From: Muribaculaceae bacterium
Lineage (GTDB): Bacteria; Bacteroidota; Bacteroidia; Bacteroidales; Muribaculaceae
Length of the DNA: 64,000 nt
NCBI GenBank assembly: GCA_022508985.1
Contig: JAFLUA010000003.1
Coordinates: 62,001-126,000 of the forward strand
Reading direction: 5' to 3'
Below, one piece after another: positions 26,130 to 36,463 of the stretch (its first letter is position 1; every line of letters starts with the position of its first letter). The notes below the pieces were generated by a model. The model saw only the letters and a program-made list of their open reading frames with translations. It was not told where the DNA came from and ran no database searches. The position numbers and the translations under genes were made by a program.

Positions 26130-27224
26130 ATGAAAAAAGTTTTCCGCATCGTATTATGGATTTTGATTGCCCTGATTTTCCTCGGCACGTTCGTTTTCCT
26201 TTATCTTAATTCAAAGGAGAAAGTTGATTTTTATAACGAAGTAACGCCCTCGAGAGCAACTATTGAACGGCAGACCGTTCTTGCCGGGAAAATAGAACCG
26301 CGAGATGAAATTGAAATCAAGCCCCAGATTTCAGGCATCATTGCCGAGATTGCTGTTGAAGCCGGCGACCACGTTAATGAGGGTGATGTTATTGCAAAAA
26401 TCAAAGTGATACCCGACGCTTCCCAACTATCGTCGGCGCAAACTCGCGTTAACAATGCTCAGATAGAACTCACCGATGCTTTTACTAAATATGAGCGTGA
26501 TAAAGCTTTATTCGATAAGAAGGTAATTTCTCGCGAAGAATATGAAACTTCGGAGAAAAATTGGAAGAAAGCCGCTGAAGAACTTGAGGCAGCAAAAGAT
26601 GCGTACACTATCGTTCGAGAAGGCGTTTCGCAACATAATGCATCGGAAAGCAACACTCTTGTCAGAGCTACAATAACAGGCCTGGTGCTCGACGTCCCCG
26701 TTAAAGTTGGATCTTCTGTCATTCAAGCCAATACGATGAATGATGGCACAACGATTGCCACCATCGCCGACATGAACAATCTGATATTCAAGGGAAATGT
26801 CGATGAAACAGAAGTGGGGCTACTAAGATTGGGGATGCCAATGAGCATTTCTATTGGAGCCATGCCCGAGATTTCGCCAACCGGGACAATAGAATATATC
26901 TCGCCAAAGGGGAAAGACACAAGCGGGGCCAACACTTTCGAGATTAAAGCGGCGTTGCGGCTTGACAACACCGACGGCCTTCGTGCAGGATATAGCGCCA
27001 ACGCTTCGGTATCATTGGCGAAAGCCGAGAATGTGCTCACTATTCCTGAAAGTGTCGTCTCTTTTGAAGGTGACAGCACTTTTGTATATCTCCTCACCGA
27101 CAGCACCGCTACTCCGCACGTTTATACTCGAAAAGCGATAACGACAGGTATGAGCGACGGTATTAAACTTGAAATTGTAGATGGTATCGACAGCACTGCC
27201 GTATTACGTGGCGATAAAAAATAG
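26130..27224 (+). CDS. HlyD/MacA-type periplasmic adaptor
   Basis: 364 residues. Inner-membrane anchor at about 5-28, a barrel-sandwich/lipoyl piece (AGKIEPRDEIEIKPQISG...), an alpha-helical hairpin at about 95-165, the second lipoyl half (TITGLVLDVPVKVGSSV), then beta-barrel and membrane-proximal domains. It bridges the permeases to the outer-membrane channel. Substrate unknown; in Bacteroidota such cassettes export antibiotics, peptides or lipids. Confidence 0.88.
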   Translation: MKKVFRIVLWILIALIFLGTFVFLYLNSKEKVDFYNEVTPSRATIERQTVLAGKIEPRDEIEIKPQISGIIAEIAVEAGDHVNEGDVIAKIKVIPDASQLSSAQTRVNNAQIELTDAFTKYERDKALFDKKVISREEYETSEKNWKKAAEELEAAKDAYTIVREGVSQHNASESNTLVRATITGLVLDVPVKVGSSVIQANTMNDGTTIATIADMNNLIFKGNVDETEVGLLRLGMPMSISIGAMPEISPTGTIEYISPKGKDTSGANTFEIKAALRLDNTDGLRAGYSANASVSLAKAENVLTIPESVVSFEGDSTFVYLLTDSTATPHVYTRKAITTGMSDGIKLEIVDGIDSTAVLRGDKK

Positions 27225-27228
27225 CGCT

Positions 27229-28524
27229 ATGAAAAAAGCTTTATACCTCATCATTGCAACCACGATGGTCGTGGCTCAAGCTAAGGCCAAAAAATGGTCG
27301 CTCGATAGCTGTATCTCCTATGCTATTGAGCACAATACCGAAGTGCAACAGCGTATTCTCAGTGCCTATGAAGGAGAACTCGATATTAACGAGGCGAAGT
27401 CGCGTTTTCTCCCCAATATAAGCGCATACGCTTCGCAAAGCTTTAATTTTGGGCGTGCTCTTACGGCTGATAATACCTATGCCAATCGCAATACCAATTC
27501 TTTTGGTGTGGGCGCTCAGCTGTCGTTGCCTATTTTTCAAGGGCTGAAAGCAATCCGCAATCTTGAATATTCTAAGATGTCGATGCGAGCGCTCCTCGAG
27601 CAGGTCGAAGCATCGAAAGACGATGTAACTCTAAACGTTACAGGGCAATACCTCCAAGCCTTATACACTCGCGAGTTGCTCGATGTGGCTAAAATACGCC
27701 TCGAAATATCTAACAACGAACTCGCTCGGCGAAAAGAATTGCTCAAGGCCGGAAAAATACCCGAGCTCGACATTTATGAGGCCGAAGCTCAAGTTAGCCA
27801 AGATGAATTAGCGGTTATTAATGCGCTCAACGACAGCGACATGGCATTACTCGACCTTGCGCAACTACTCAATTTGGCCGACTTAGACAACTTCGACATT
27901 GCCGATTTAGATGAAGCCAATTTGCCTTTAATATCGCCCGATGATATTTTTACTACCGCTCTGCTTAACAATCATGCCATACAAGCCGGGCGCATAAATA
28001 ACGAAGCGGCCCAAAAGTATGTCGAGATTGCCAAAAGCGGATATATACCTACACTGTCGTTCAGCGCAGGACTGGGTACAAATTACTACAAAACATCCGG
28101 CCTTTTTAACGATTCTTTTGGACAACAGATGCGACACAACTTTGCCAAGAGTATAGGCTTTTCGCTTAACGTGCCCGTATTTGATGCCTTTGCCACAAGA
28201 AACAGCGTACGGCGCGCCAAGGCACGACTCTCAAGTGCTGCCTTACAGCTCGAAGAAAGCCACAACCAACTATATAAGGCCATCAATCAAGCCTACGCTC
28301 AAGCTGTGGCCGCCGAAAAAAAATTGACGGCCGCCGAAAAGGCCTTGGAGGCTACCGAAGCCGCCTTCCACGCTATGGAAGTTAAATACAGCAACGGCAG
28401 AGCTAACGCTACCGAATTTGAAAAAGCTAAAGCCGATTACATAACATCGCTTGCCGAATCGGTGCAAGCTAAATACGAGGCTATACTACGCTCTCGCATT
28501 CTGAATTTCTACAACAAAGAGTAG
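27229..28524 (+). CDS. TolC-family outer-membrane channel
   Basis: 431 residues from ATG 27229; the frame is open further upstream but that would lose the signal peptide (MKKALYLIIATTMVVAQAKA). Two repeats of long helices with a short beta segment, typical of TolC/OEP (SCISYAIEHNTEVQQR, AQVSQDELAVIN; ANATEFEKAKADY near the end). It completes the pump in the outer membrane. It sits four bases after the adaptor stop. Confidence 0.9.
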   Translation: MKKALYLIIATTMVVAQAKAKKWSLDSCISYAIEHNTEVQQRILSAYEGELDINEAKSRFLPNISAYASQSFNFGRALTADNTYANRNTNSFGVGAQLSLPIFQGLKAIRNLEYSKMSMRALLEQVEASKDDVTLNVTGQYLQALYTRELLDVAKIRLEISNNELARRKELLKAGKIPELDIYEAEAQVSQDELAVINALNDSDMALLDLAQLLNLADLDNFDIADLDEANLPLISPDDIFTTALLNNHAIQAGRINNEAAQKYVEIAKSGYIPTLSFSAGLGTNYYKTSGLFNDSFGQQMRHNFAKSIGFSLNVPVFDAFATRNSVRRAKARLSSAALQLEESHNQLYKAINQAYAQAVAAEKKLTAAEKALEATEAAFHAMEVKYSNGRANATEFEKAKADYITSLAESVQAKYEAILRSRILNFYNKE

Positions 28525-28571
28525 TATTGGCGACAGCCGCCCATCGAGTCCCTATTTTTCTTCTTACTCTC

Positions 28572-28591
28572 TTTAACATTAAAATGTTAAA
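28572..28591. repeat. AT-rich palindrome upstream of the TonB receptor operon
   Basis: TTTAACATT-AA-AATGTTAAA, nine perfect pairs around two bases, lying 35 bases before the -33 element. It could be an operator site or a weak terminator of the efflux operon. Confidence 0.4.
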
Positions 28592-28625
28592 ATTGAGTGC
28601 GGTGAAGAAATTTAGGGACTTTCAA

Positions 28626-28658
28626 TTTGCCAAATTTGAATAAATTTCACTAATTTTG
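28626..28658 (+). promoter_or_regulatory. Promoter of the TonB receptor-DUF5689 operon
   Basis: TTTG at 28626-28629, TAATTTTG at 28651-28658, spacer 21. Leader of about 45 nt to ATG 28709. Confidence 0.7.
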
Positions 28659-28708
28659 ACGGATTTTATCCCATATAACCAGATAAATTATAAAACCGAT
28701 TAGAATAT

Positions 28709-31483
28709 ATGAAATTAAAAATTTATTTATTGCTGTTGGTGGCGACTATGTGGCCGGCGCTGAATAGCAATGCCGCCACACTCACCGGTGTGGTTGTCAA
28801 CGGCAATACGGGAAGCCCCGTGAGTGGCGCTACCGTTTTGTTACGCGACCAAGACGCGCAGGCAAGCACCAATTTCAATGGTCAGTTCCGGCTTGATGCT
28901 CCCGACAATATCGATGCCTTGTTGATTGTCTCTTGTGCCGGATACGAAACTTACACCCTCGACGTAAATATAGGCGGGGGAATTGTAAATGTCGGCGAAC
29001 TTCGCCTATCGCCCGAATCTGTAAATGACGATTTCTTCGGCGAGCTCGACGACCTTATCTTCGACGAATCGGCTCTCGACGACGATGAAGGCACGTCGCA
29101 AAGTGTGGCTGCGCTAACAGGAGCCAACGACAACATTTATTACAACACGGCGTCGTATAACTTCAGCCCCATGTATTTCCGCTTCCGCGGTCTTGATAAC
29201 CAATATCAAAGCGTATATATCAACGGGCTTAAAATGAACGACCTCGTTCGCGGCTCTTTTAGCTTTTCGACTTTGCTCGGTATGACAAGCCGCGCTTTCC
29301 GCAACAAAACGACGACCGTGGGTATGGATGCCTCTAATTACGGCTTCGGCGACATTGGCGGAAGTGTTAATTATAATACTACAACCGACCTGTATGCTCC
29401 CGGGTTCAACGGATCTGTCGCTTATACCAACTCCAACTATATGCTACGTGCAATGGCGACATACTCTACCGGTCTGAGCAAGCATGGTTGGGCCTTCACT
29501 ATCAGCGCCATCGGTCGATATGCCCAAGAAGGTGTTATGAAGGGTACCTTCTACAACTCTGCCGGCCTCTTCTTCTCGCTTGAAAAGAAATTCAACGCAG
29601 CTCACTCTCTTACGCTTACTGCTTTTGGAGGCCCTACACAACGTGCCACCGGACGACCGACCGTCCAGGAGGCTTACGACCTTGTAGGCACAAACCTATA
29701 TAATCCCGATTGGGGCTATCAAAGTGGCAAAAAACGCTCTTCGCGTATAACTGAAACTTTCGACCCGACGGTTATTCTTAACTGGCTGTATAAAAAGAAT
29801 AACACCACGATAAGCACGGCTGTTTCGGCGCGCTCGGTTTACTACAATCGTACTGCCCTGAACTATTTCAACGCGACCGACCCGAATCCCTCATATTACA
29901 AATATCTGCCATCTTACTTTGTAAGCCGCGACGATGAAGCTTCGGCCGAACTTTACACCGAGTTGTGGCAAACCGACGAGGCGTTCCGACAAATAAAGTG
30001 GGACGACCTTTATCAGATAAACTACCTCAACAACGCCTCTAACGTAGGACTCCCCGATGAGATGAAAATAGGTTCTTCATACATAATGGAAAACCGTATC
30101 AATCATCAGTATGTGGGGATGTTTAATACCAACCTCAATACTCGATTAAATCAATATATGTCGTTGCAGGCCGGTCTGTCGTTCAACTACACACACAGCA
30201 GTAACTACAAGACGATACGCGACCTGATGGGTGGCGAATTCTGGATCGACATCGACCCGTTCAGCTATCGTGAAGCAGGTTTGATGCCTCACAATATGCA
30301 AAACGACCTCGACAATCCCAACCGTAGAGTTGTCAATGGCGACCGCTTCGGATATGACTACGACATCAACGCTATTCGCGCCGAAGGGTGGTTGCAAAAC
30401 GTTATCAACACTCCGAAGTGGGATGTTAACTATGGCTTGCAATTCAGCTACACCCAATACCAACGCGATGGCAATATGCGCAACGGACGTGCTCCCAACA
30501 ATTCTTTAGGAAAGAGCGAATTGTTACAGTTCGACAATGTTGCTTTCAAAGCCGGCGCAATATATAAACTCGACGGACGCAACCAATTCACAGCCCATTT
30601 CGAGTATGGCACACGCGCGCCGCTTTTCGACCAAGTGTTTGTTGCTCCGCGTATCAAAAACACCATAGTAAGCGGCGTTGAAAACGAGCGCGACCTCTCG
30701 GCCGACCTCGGTTATATATGGAACTATCGTCGCTTCCGTGGTGCCGTTACAGCATTTTACACCGATGTCGACAATGCTATTGAACGCAATGGTTTCTACG
30801 ACGACGAATATCAGACCTACGCCAACTATATCCTCACTGGCGTCAGACGTGTTTACAAAGGTGTTGAAGTGGGCGTGGCGTATAATTTAACACCATCGGT
30901 AACGCTCACCGCGGCCGGCACATATTCTCGTTTCCAATACAAGAGTAATCCTCAAGGCACCCGCTCTTTCGAAAACAATATGTATGCCGACACGACACAG
31001 ACTGTATACCTAAACAACTATTATGTGGGCTCAACTCCTCAATATAGCGCTAATGCCGGTATTGATTATGCCGCTCCCAAAAACTGGTACTTCAACGTGA
31101 ACTGCACATGGCAGGGCGACGCATATGTAAACCTTGCTCCTCGATATCACGAAGCTCTACCCAACCTGTGGGAACAGTTCGGCGGCAGCTACGAAGAACT
31201 TGAGGCCAAGGTTAAAGAGCTATCCGGCCAAGAAAAACTGCCGAATGCTTTCACCGTAAACGCCTCGATTGGTAAGGCCATATATCTGAAGAATAATGTG
31301 AGCCTGAACATTAACTTGAACTTATATAACATTACTAACAACCGCAATGTTGTTACATACGCCTACCAGCAAGGGCGTCTTAGAACAAGCGGAACCAACC
31401 CCTACGATGGCACCGCATTCCCAACGCGATACAGCTACGCGCAAGGGTTCCGCATGTTCCTCAACATTGGCGTTCGCTTCTAA
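28709..31483 (+). CDS. TonB-dependent outer-membrane receptor
   Basis: 924 residues with signal peptide (cleavage near residue 22), a CarboxypepD_reg-like domain (GVVVNGNTGSPVSGATVLL, about 24-110), a plug domain (FRFRGLDNQYQSVYINGLK, near 155-225) and a 22-strand barrel ending in the typical aromatic FLNIGVRF. The TonB box is not obvious; a Asp/Glu-rich stretch lies at about 112-132 before the plug. No SusD partner follows; instead two DUF5689 lipoproteins do. Substrate unknown. This is distinct from the SusC group with its fixed SusD neighbour. Confidence 0.85.
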   Translation: MKLKIYLLLLVATMWPALNSNAATLTGVVVNGNTGSPVSGATVLLRDQDAQASTNFNGQFRLDAPDNIDALLIVSCAGYETYTLDVNIGGGIVNVGELRLSPESVNDDFFGELDDLIFDESALDDDEGTSQSVAALTGANDNIYYNTASYNFSPMYFRFRGLDNQYQSVYINGLKMNDLVRGSFSFSTLLGMTSRAFRNKTTTVGMDASNYGFGDIGGSVNYNTTTDLYAPGFNGSVAYTNSNYMLRAMATYSTGLSKHGWAFTISAIGRYAQEGVMKGTFYNSAGLFFSLEKKFNAAHSLTLTAFGGPTQRATGRPTVQEAYDLVGTNLYNPDWGYQSGKKRSSRITETFDPTVILNWLYKKNNTTISTAVSARSVYYNRTALNYFNATDPNPSYYKYLPSYFVSRDDEASAELYTELWQTDEAFRQIKWDDLYQINYLNNASNVGLPDEMKIGSSYIMENRINHQYVGMFNTNLNTRLNQYMSLQAGLSFNYTHSSNYKTIRDLMGGEFWIDIDPFSYREAGLMPHNMQNDLDNPNRRVVNGDRFGYDYDINAIRAEGWLQNVINTPKWDVNYGLQFSYTQYQRDGNMRNGRAPNNSLGKSELLQFDNVAFKAGAIYKLDGRNQFTAHFEYGTRAPLFDQVFVAPRIKNTIVSGVENERDLSADLGYIWNYRRFRGAVTAFYTDVDNAIERNGFYDDEYQTYANYILTGVRRVYKGVEVGVAYNLTPSVTLTAAGTYSRFQYKSNPQGTRSFENNMYADTTQTVYLNNYYVGSTPQYSANAGIDYAAPKNWYFNVNCTWQGDAYVNLAPRYHEALPNLWEQFGGSYEELEAKVKELSGQEKLPNAFTVNASIGKAIYLKNNVSLNINLNLYNITNNRNVVTYAYQQGRLRTSGTNPYDGTAFPTRYSYAQGFRMFLNIGVRF

Positions 31484-31494
31484 TATCTTAAGAA

Positions 31495-33285
31495 ATGATG
31501 AAACACACATTATCATGTATAGCAGCGGCCGCCTTAGCCGCATCGGCATCTCTAATATCGTGTGACGACAATTTCACACATCCACCGGTAATTATGCCGC
31601 CTTGTGCCGACGTCGTTCCGACAACGACAATGCTCGATTTCAAAACCCAATATTGGGCTACAATGAGCTCGCCTACAACAGTGCCTTATACAGCGCTCGG
31701 CGACACCGTAATATTCACCGGCAGAGTTTGTTCTTCCGACGAAAGCGGTAATATTTACAAAAATATTATAGTGCAAAGTGTCGACGATAACGGCGAACAA
31801 ATAGCAATGACCTTTGCTGTTAACGCCTACGACTTATATCAACTCTTCCCTTATGGCCAAGAAGTTGCGGTATATGCGTCGGGCCTACAAATCGGCGGGT
31901 ACAACAACTTGCTGCAATTTGGCTTGGTAAGTGGTAATTCTATGACATTTATGGGCGAAGATGAGTTCAAAGATCACATGATTCGCAACCATTTCCCATT
32001 GCCACTTCCCGAAGAAGTTGTTATTACCGAAACGAATATCCCCGAGCTGATTGCTGCAAAAGCAAATCAGACCTCTCTAATGCGCTGGCAAAGCCGCCTT
32101 ATACGCATTGATGAAGTCGAATTTGAAGATGCCGGGCAAGCTTGTGCTCCAACGCAGACTACAAACCGATATGTGCGCGATGCCAACGGCAATCGACTCA
32201 ACATTCGTTGTAGCTCATACGCTACGTTCAAAAACAACATTCTGCCCTCGGGCTCAGGCTCCGTTACCGGCATCTTAAGCTACTACGGCAGCGACTGGCA
32301 GGTACTCCTGAACGATTGGGATGGACTTGAAGGATTCGACGAATATACGCCTGGCGACCCCAATACTCCCGAGACACCTGCTGTAGAACCAGCCGGCGAA
32401 GGCACTCTAAAAGACCCATATAACGTTGCCAAAGCTCTCAGTCTTATCACTTCTAACCAGATACCGGCATCGGAGGTATACGTTAAAGGTAAGATTTCTG
32501 CAATATCTGAAATAAGCACAAGTTTCGGCAACGCAACATACACCATTGTCGACGAAGGGCAAAAAACAGGCCTTATAATCTATCGCGGCTACTGGCTAAA
32601 CGGCGACAGATTCTCATCGGAAGACCAGCTCAAGGTAGGGGCCGACGTTGTGGTTTATGGCAAACTTATAAACTATAGCGGCAACACCCCCGAAATGCAA
32701 CAGGGTAATAAAATAGTGTCGTATAACGGCCAAACAGGTAATCAAGGCGACGACGACGATGACAACGACCCCGAACAACCGGAACCCGCCGATGGCGAAT
32801 TATTCGTAGCATTATCGGAATCACTCAGCGAAATGCCTGATGATTGGACAATTGAGAATACAAAACTATCGGATGGCGTAAGCTATGTTTGGAGCTGGAA
32901 AACATACCAAAACAAAGGCTATCTCAATGCCAGTGCCTTCGTCAGCAACGTTGCAAAAGCAGCCGAGGCATACGCCATCTCTCCTGTTATCGACCTCACG
33001 GGTGCTACCGACGTTACAGTCTCGTTTGAGCATGCCGCCAAATTCCAGACCACACTCAAAACGATGTGCGGCATTGTCGTTCGTGAAGAAGACGCCGAGG
33101 ACTGGACTGAATTAAAAATGCCAAAATGGCCTACTGAAGGTAGTTGGGATTTTGTCAACTCAGGCGAAATCTCCTTAGCCGATTTCGAAGGCAAGAAAAT
33201 TCAACTTGCGTTCAAATACGGCTCATCAGCATCGGGGGCCGACACTTGGGAAATACGCAATCTCTCAGTGAAAGGCAACAAGTAA
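31495..33285 (+). CDS. DUF5689 lipoprotein with OB-fold and choice-of-anchor-J-like domains
   Basis: 596 residues; the start may be the first or second of two adjacent ATGs. Lipobox LISCDD near residue 23. DUF5689 spans about 35-290 (TMLDFKTQYW, IFTGRVCSSDESGNIYKN, SGSGSVTGILSYYGSDWQ). Next an OB-fold-like repeat at about 300-410 (LKDPYNVAKALSL, VYVKGKIS, DVVVYGKL). An acidic linker QGDDDDDNDPEQPEP leads to a jelly-roll-like C-terminal domain (about 430-595). Twelve bases separate it from the receptor gene, so it is a surface partner in the same operon. The ligand is unknown. Confidence 0.72.
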   Translation: MMKHTLSCIAAAALAASASLISCDDNFTHPPVIMPPCADVVPTTTMLDFKTQYWATMSSPTTVPYTALGDTVIFTGRVCSSDESGNIYKNIIVQSVDDNGEQIAMTFAVNAYDLYQLFPYGQEVAVYASGLQIGGYNNLLQFGLVSGNSMTFMGEDEFKDHMIRNHFPLPLPEEVVITETNIPELIAAKANQTSLMRWQSRLIRIDEVEFEDAGQACAPTQTTNRYVRDANGNRLNIRCSSYATFKNNILPSGSGSVTGILSYYGSDWQVLLNDWDGLEGFDEYTPGDPNTPETPAVEPAGEGTLKDPYNVAKALSLITSNQIPASEVYVKGKISAISEISTSFGNATYTIVDEGQKTGLIIYRGYWLNGDRFSSEDQLKVGADVVVYGKLINYSGNTPEMQQGNKIVSYNGQTGNQGDDDDDNDPEQPEPADGELFVALSESLSEMPDDWTIENTKLSDGVSYVWSWKTYQNKGYLNASAFVSNVAKAAEAYAISPVIDLTGATDVTVSFEHAAKFQTTLKTMCGIVVREEDAEDWTELKMPKWPTEGSWDFVNSGEISLADFEGKKIQLAFKYGSSASGADTWEIRNLSVKGNK

Positions 33286-33312
33286 TATTACCCACCGCCA
33301 AAATATACTCGT

Positions 33313-36300
33313 ATGAAAACTTATAAATCATATCTCTTAGGTATCGCTGCCATAGCAGCGCTGACGGTGGTATTTACCGCTTGTCAAGACGATATCGACG
33401 CGCCCGAGGTCGTTATCCCTGAGGCCAACGTCAAACCTAATATGACAATTCTCGAGCTCAAAGAGGCTTTTTGGGATGATGCCACAAACTATGCCAAAAC
33501 CATAGAAGACACATCTAACCCCGAACGCCGATTTATAATCCACGGCCGCGTCGTTTCTTCCGATAGCGAAGGCAACATCTACAAAAGCCTTGTGATTCAA
33601 GACGAAACGGCAGCCATTGCCTTTTCTATCGATGCCAACAATCTTTATCTCGACTATCGCGTCGGTCAAGAAATCGTGCTCGACGTTACCGGCATGGAAA
33701 TTGGTAAGTATGCCGGATTGCAGCAAATAGGCCGCAAATCGTGGTACGAAAATGGCAATACGTGGCAAGTATCGTTTATGTCGCGAGGCTACTTTGTCAA
33801 CTATGCACAGCTCAACGGGCTGCCCTCTCGAAAAGATATCGACACCCTCAACCTCACTTCTTTCGCACCATTGGCACAACAGACTCCCGAAGTGCTGCAA
33901 AAATATCAAAGCCAACTCGTACGATTGAAAAACGTCTACTTTACCGAAGGTGGCACACGCACGTTCTCCGTATATCAGACATCGGTAAACGACGAACAGA
34001 ATACCACTATTATGGACCGCAGCGGCACTGGCATGACTGTGCGCACGTCGGGGTATGCTTCATTCTTTAATGAAATGTTACCCATAGGCAATATCGACCT
34101 CGTTGGTATTCTAAGTTACTACAACGGCACTTGGCAAATTCTGATGAACGACATCGAAGGTGTGTTCCATGTCGGTGAACAACCAGGCACCAAAGAGAAG
34201 CCATACACCGTTGAACAAGCCATAAAAGAACAAGTCGACGGCGTAACGGCTGCCGGTTGGGTTAAAGGCTATATTGTTGGTGCTGTTGGTCCTGAAGTAA
34301 CGGAAGTTACATCTAACGACGACATCGAATGGACTGCGCCGACACTACTCGACAACACCTTGGTTATAGCGCCATCTGCTTCGACTAAGAATTATAAAGA
34401 GTGTCTCGTTATCCTCCTTCCGTCAGGCTCTAAATTCCAGGAAGTTGGCAACTTGAGCGATAACCCCGATAATCTTGGCAAAGAAATACTCGTATCGGGC
34501 ACACTGGCCACATACCTTGGCACTTACGGCATCACAGGCAACACCGGCACCATCAGTGAATTTGAAATCGAAGGTGTCACCATCGAAAGTGGTGAAATAG
34601 CTGCTGGCGACGGCAAAGAGTCGACTCCTTACAATGTTGCTCAAATCGTGGCAATGAATCCTCAAAGCACAACAGAGGCTGTTGAAACAGGAGTCTGGGT
34701 TAAGGGTTATATCGTAGGCTCAATGCCGACAGGCGGTTCATCGACAACTCTTTCGGGAACGAACTTCAGCACCGCCGATGCGGCAACTACCAACCTCGTT
34801 ATTGGTCCGACACCCGATTGTACCGACTACACCAAGTGTGTAAGTGTCCAATTACCAAGTGGTTCTATCCGCACCGCTCTCAATTTATCGGCTAATCCCG
34901 GCAATTTGGGCAAATTGCTCGAAATCAAGGGCGACATAATGAAATACTGCGGTGGACCCGGCGTGAAGAACCTCACCGACTATAAACTCGATTCTACAGG
35001 TGGATCAGATACTCCTGTAACACCTCCTGTCACCGACCAAGGCGATGTACCGCAAGGAACGGGCGTGGAATCAAGCCCTTATAATGTTGCACAGATACGC
35101 GCTCTCAATCCTCAAAGTACCACCGACGCCGTAGAAACAGGCGTGTGGGCTAAAGGATACATCGTCGGTCACATACCAACGGGCGGAAGCTCTACAGTTC
35201 TCTCCGGTGCCGTCTTCTCTGCAGCCGGTGCCGCCAACACCAACCTCGTACTCGGCCCGACACCCACCTGCACCGATCCCGACCAATGTATCGCTATACA
35301 GTTGCCCAACAACGATGTGCGCACTGCATTGAACCTGCAATCGAACCCCGGTAATATAGGCAAGCTACTCACCATTAAAGGTGATGTGATGAAATACTGT
35401 GGTGGCCCCGGTCTCAAGAACTGCTCGGCATACACCTTGGAAGGCTCGGGCAGCTCAGGTGGAACAACACCGACCCCAACAGGCAGCACATACACCAAGG
35501 TTACATCGGTAAGCTCCGGCAAGGCCTATGTATTCGTTGCAAGCAACAAATATGGTGCAACATTTACGAAGAACTATGGCTATATGTCGACTACCGACCT
35601 ACCATCAGGTGCCGGCACTTCTTTCGAGGGTGATGCATCGGCAGCTCTTACCTTTACAGCCGTTACCGGCGGATATAACATCACGACTACAGGCGGGCTG
35701 TATCTCGGAGCCAAAGCAGGGTACAACACCTTCGATACTACCGACGACAGCGCAGCAAACCGCGTATGGACTGTTTCGTTCAACAACGATGGTACCGCAA
35801 CAATAACAAATGTGGCTACAGGCAAAATCGTGTATCAAGACCCGTCGTATGGCTCGTTTGGATGTTATGAGCCTTCGGCAGCATCCGGATTTGTTCTTCC
35901 CTCGCTATACGTCCTTGGCACCGAATCGACAACACCGCCAAGCGGCGGTGGCACCGACACCCCCACACCGACACCGCCATCGGGCGACCCAATAGCGGCG
36001 GGCTCTGGCAGCGAAACATCGCCTTACAATGTAGACCAAGTTATAGCCTTCAATCCTCAAGACACATCTAAATCAGAGCAATCAGGGGTATGGGTAAAGG
36101 CCTATATCGTTGGATATGCAACAGGTACATCTATGTCGGGAACGAAATTTACCGCCACCGACGCAGCTCAAACCAATATCGTATTAGGCCCCACGCCCGA
36201 CTGCACCGATTATAGCAAGTGTATACCCGTTCAGTTGCCGGCCGGCAATGCTCGCACCGCTCTAAATCTTAAAGACAATCCCGATAACCTTTATAAGGTT

Positions 36301-36375
36301 GTGTCGCTCAAGGGCGACGTGCTGAAGTATTTCAGCTCACCGGGTCTTAAGAACACGAGCGACTATAAATTCTGA
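33313..36375 (+). CDS. DUF5689 lipoprotein with four DUF6359-like OB-fold repeats
   Basis: 1020 residues. Lipobox TACQDD (Cys24). DUF5689-like N-terminal half at about 45-290 is related to that of the preceding protein. Four OB-fold-like repeats follow, each opening with a (E/S)(S/K)PYNV-type motif and WVKGYIVG: bases about 34195-34575, 34606-35000, 35047-35450 and 35998-36372. Between repeats three and four lies an inserted beta-trefoil-like module (about 35480-35935) with GKAYVFVASNKYG and TTGGLYLG. Linkers are Thr/Pro/Ser rich. The last repeat is C-terminal. The function is not known; a modular, surface-displayed binding protein fits. Confidence 0.72.
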   Translation: MKTYKSYLLGIAAIAALTVVFTACQDDIDAPEVVIPEANVKPNMTILELKEAFWDDATNYAKTIEDTSNPERRFIIHGRVVSSDSEGNIYKSLVIQDETAAIAFSIDANNLYLDYRVGQEIVLDVTGMEIGKYAGLQQIGRKSWYENGNTWQVSFMSRGYFVNYAQLNGLPSRKDIDTLNLTSFAPLAQQTPEVLQKYQSQLVRLKNVYFTEGGTRTFSVYQTSVNDEQNTTIMDRSGTGMTVRTSGYASFFNEMLPIGNIDLVGILSYYNGTWQILMNDIEGVFHVGEQPGTKEKPYTVEQAIKEQVDGVTAAGWVKGYIVGAVGPEVTEVTSNDDIEWTAPTLLDNTLVIAPSASTKNYKECLVILLPSGSKFQEVGNLSDNPDNLGKEILVSGTLATYLGTYGITGNTGTISEFEIEGVTIESGEIAAGDGKESTPYNVAQIVAMNPQSTTEAVETGVWVKGYIVGSMPTGGSSTTLSGTNFSTADAATTNLVIGPTPDCTDYTKCVSVQLPSGSIRTALNLSANPGNLGKLLEIKGDIMKYCGGPGVKNLTDYKLDSTGGSDTPVTPPVTDQGDVPQGTGVESSPYNVAQIRALNPQSTTDAVETGVWAKGYIVGHIPTGGSSTVLSGAVFSAAGAANTNLVLGPTPTCTDPDQCIAIQLPNNDVRTALNLQSNPGNIGKLLTIKGDVMKYCGGPGLKNCSAYTLEGSGSSGGTTPTPTGSTYTKVTSVSSGKAYVFVASNKYGATFTKNYGYMSTTDLPSGAGTSFEGDASAALTFTAVTGGYNITTTGGLYLGAKAGYNTFDTTDDSAANRVWTVSFNNDGTATITNVATGKIVYQDPSYGSFGCYEPSAASGFVLPSLYVLGTESTTPPSGGGTDTPTPTPPSGDPIAAGSGSETSPYNVDQVIAFNPQDTSKSEQSGVWVKAYIVGYATGTSMSGTKFTATDAAQTNIVLGPTPDCTDYSKCIPVQLPAGNARTALNLKDNPDNLYKVVSLKGDVLKYFSSPGLKNTSDYKF

Positions 36376-36463
36376 GAAAAGCCGCACATAGTGTTAATAA
36401 TAACAAAATAAACTTAAAAATAATCAACACTCGCGTGTAATACTCTACGAAACAGGGCTAAAG

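Noticed and set aside
28709-36375. A SusC/SusD polysaccharide locus
   Set aside because: The receptor lacks a SusD homologue and no glycoside hydrolase or sensor is present.
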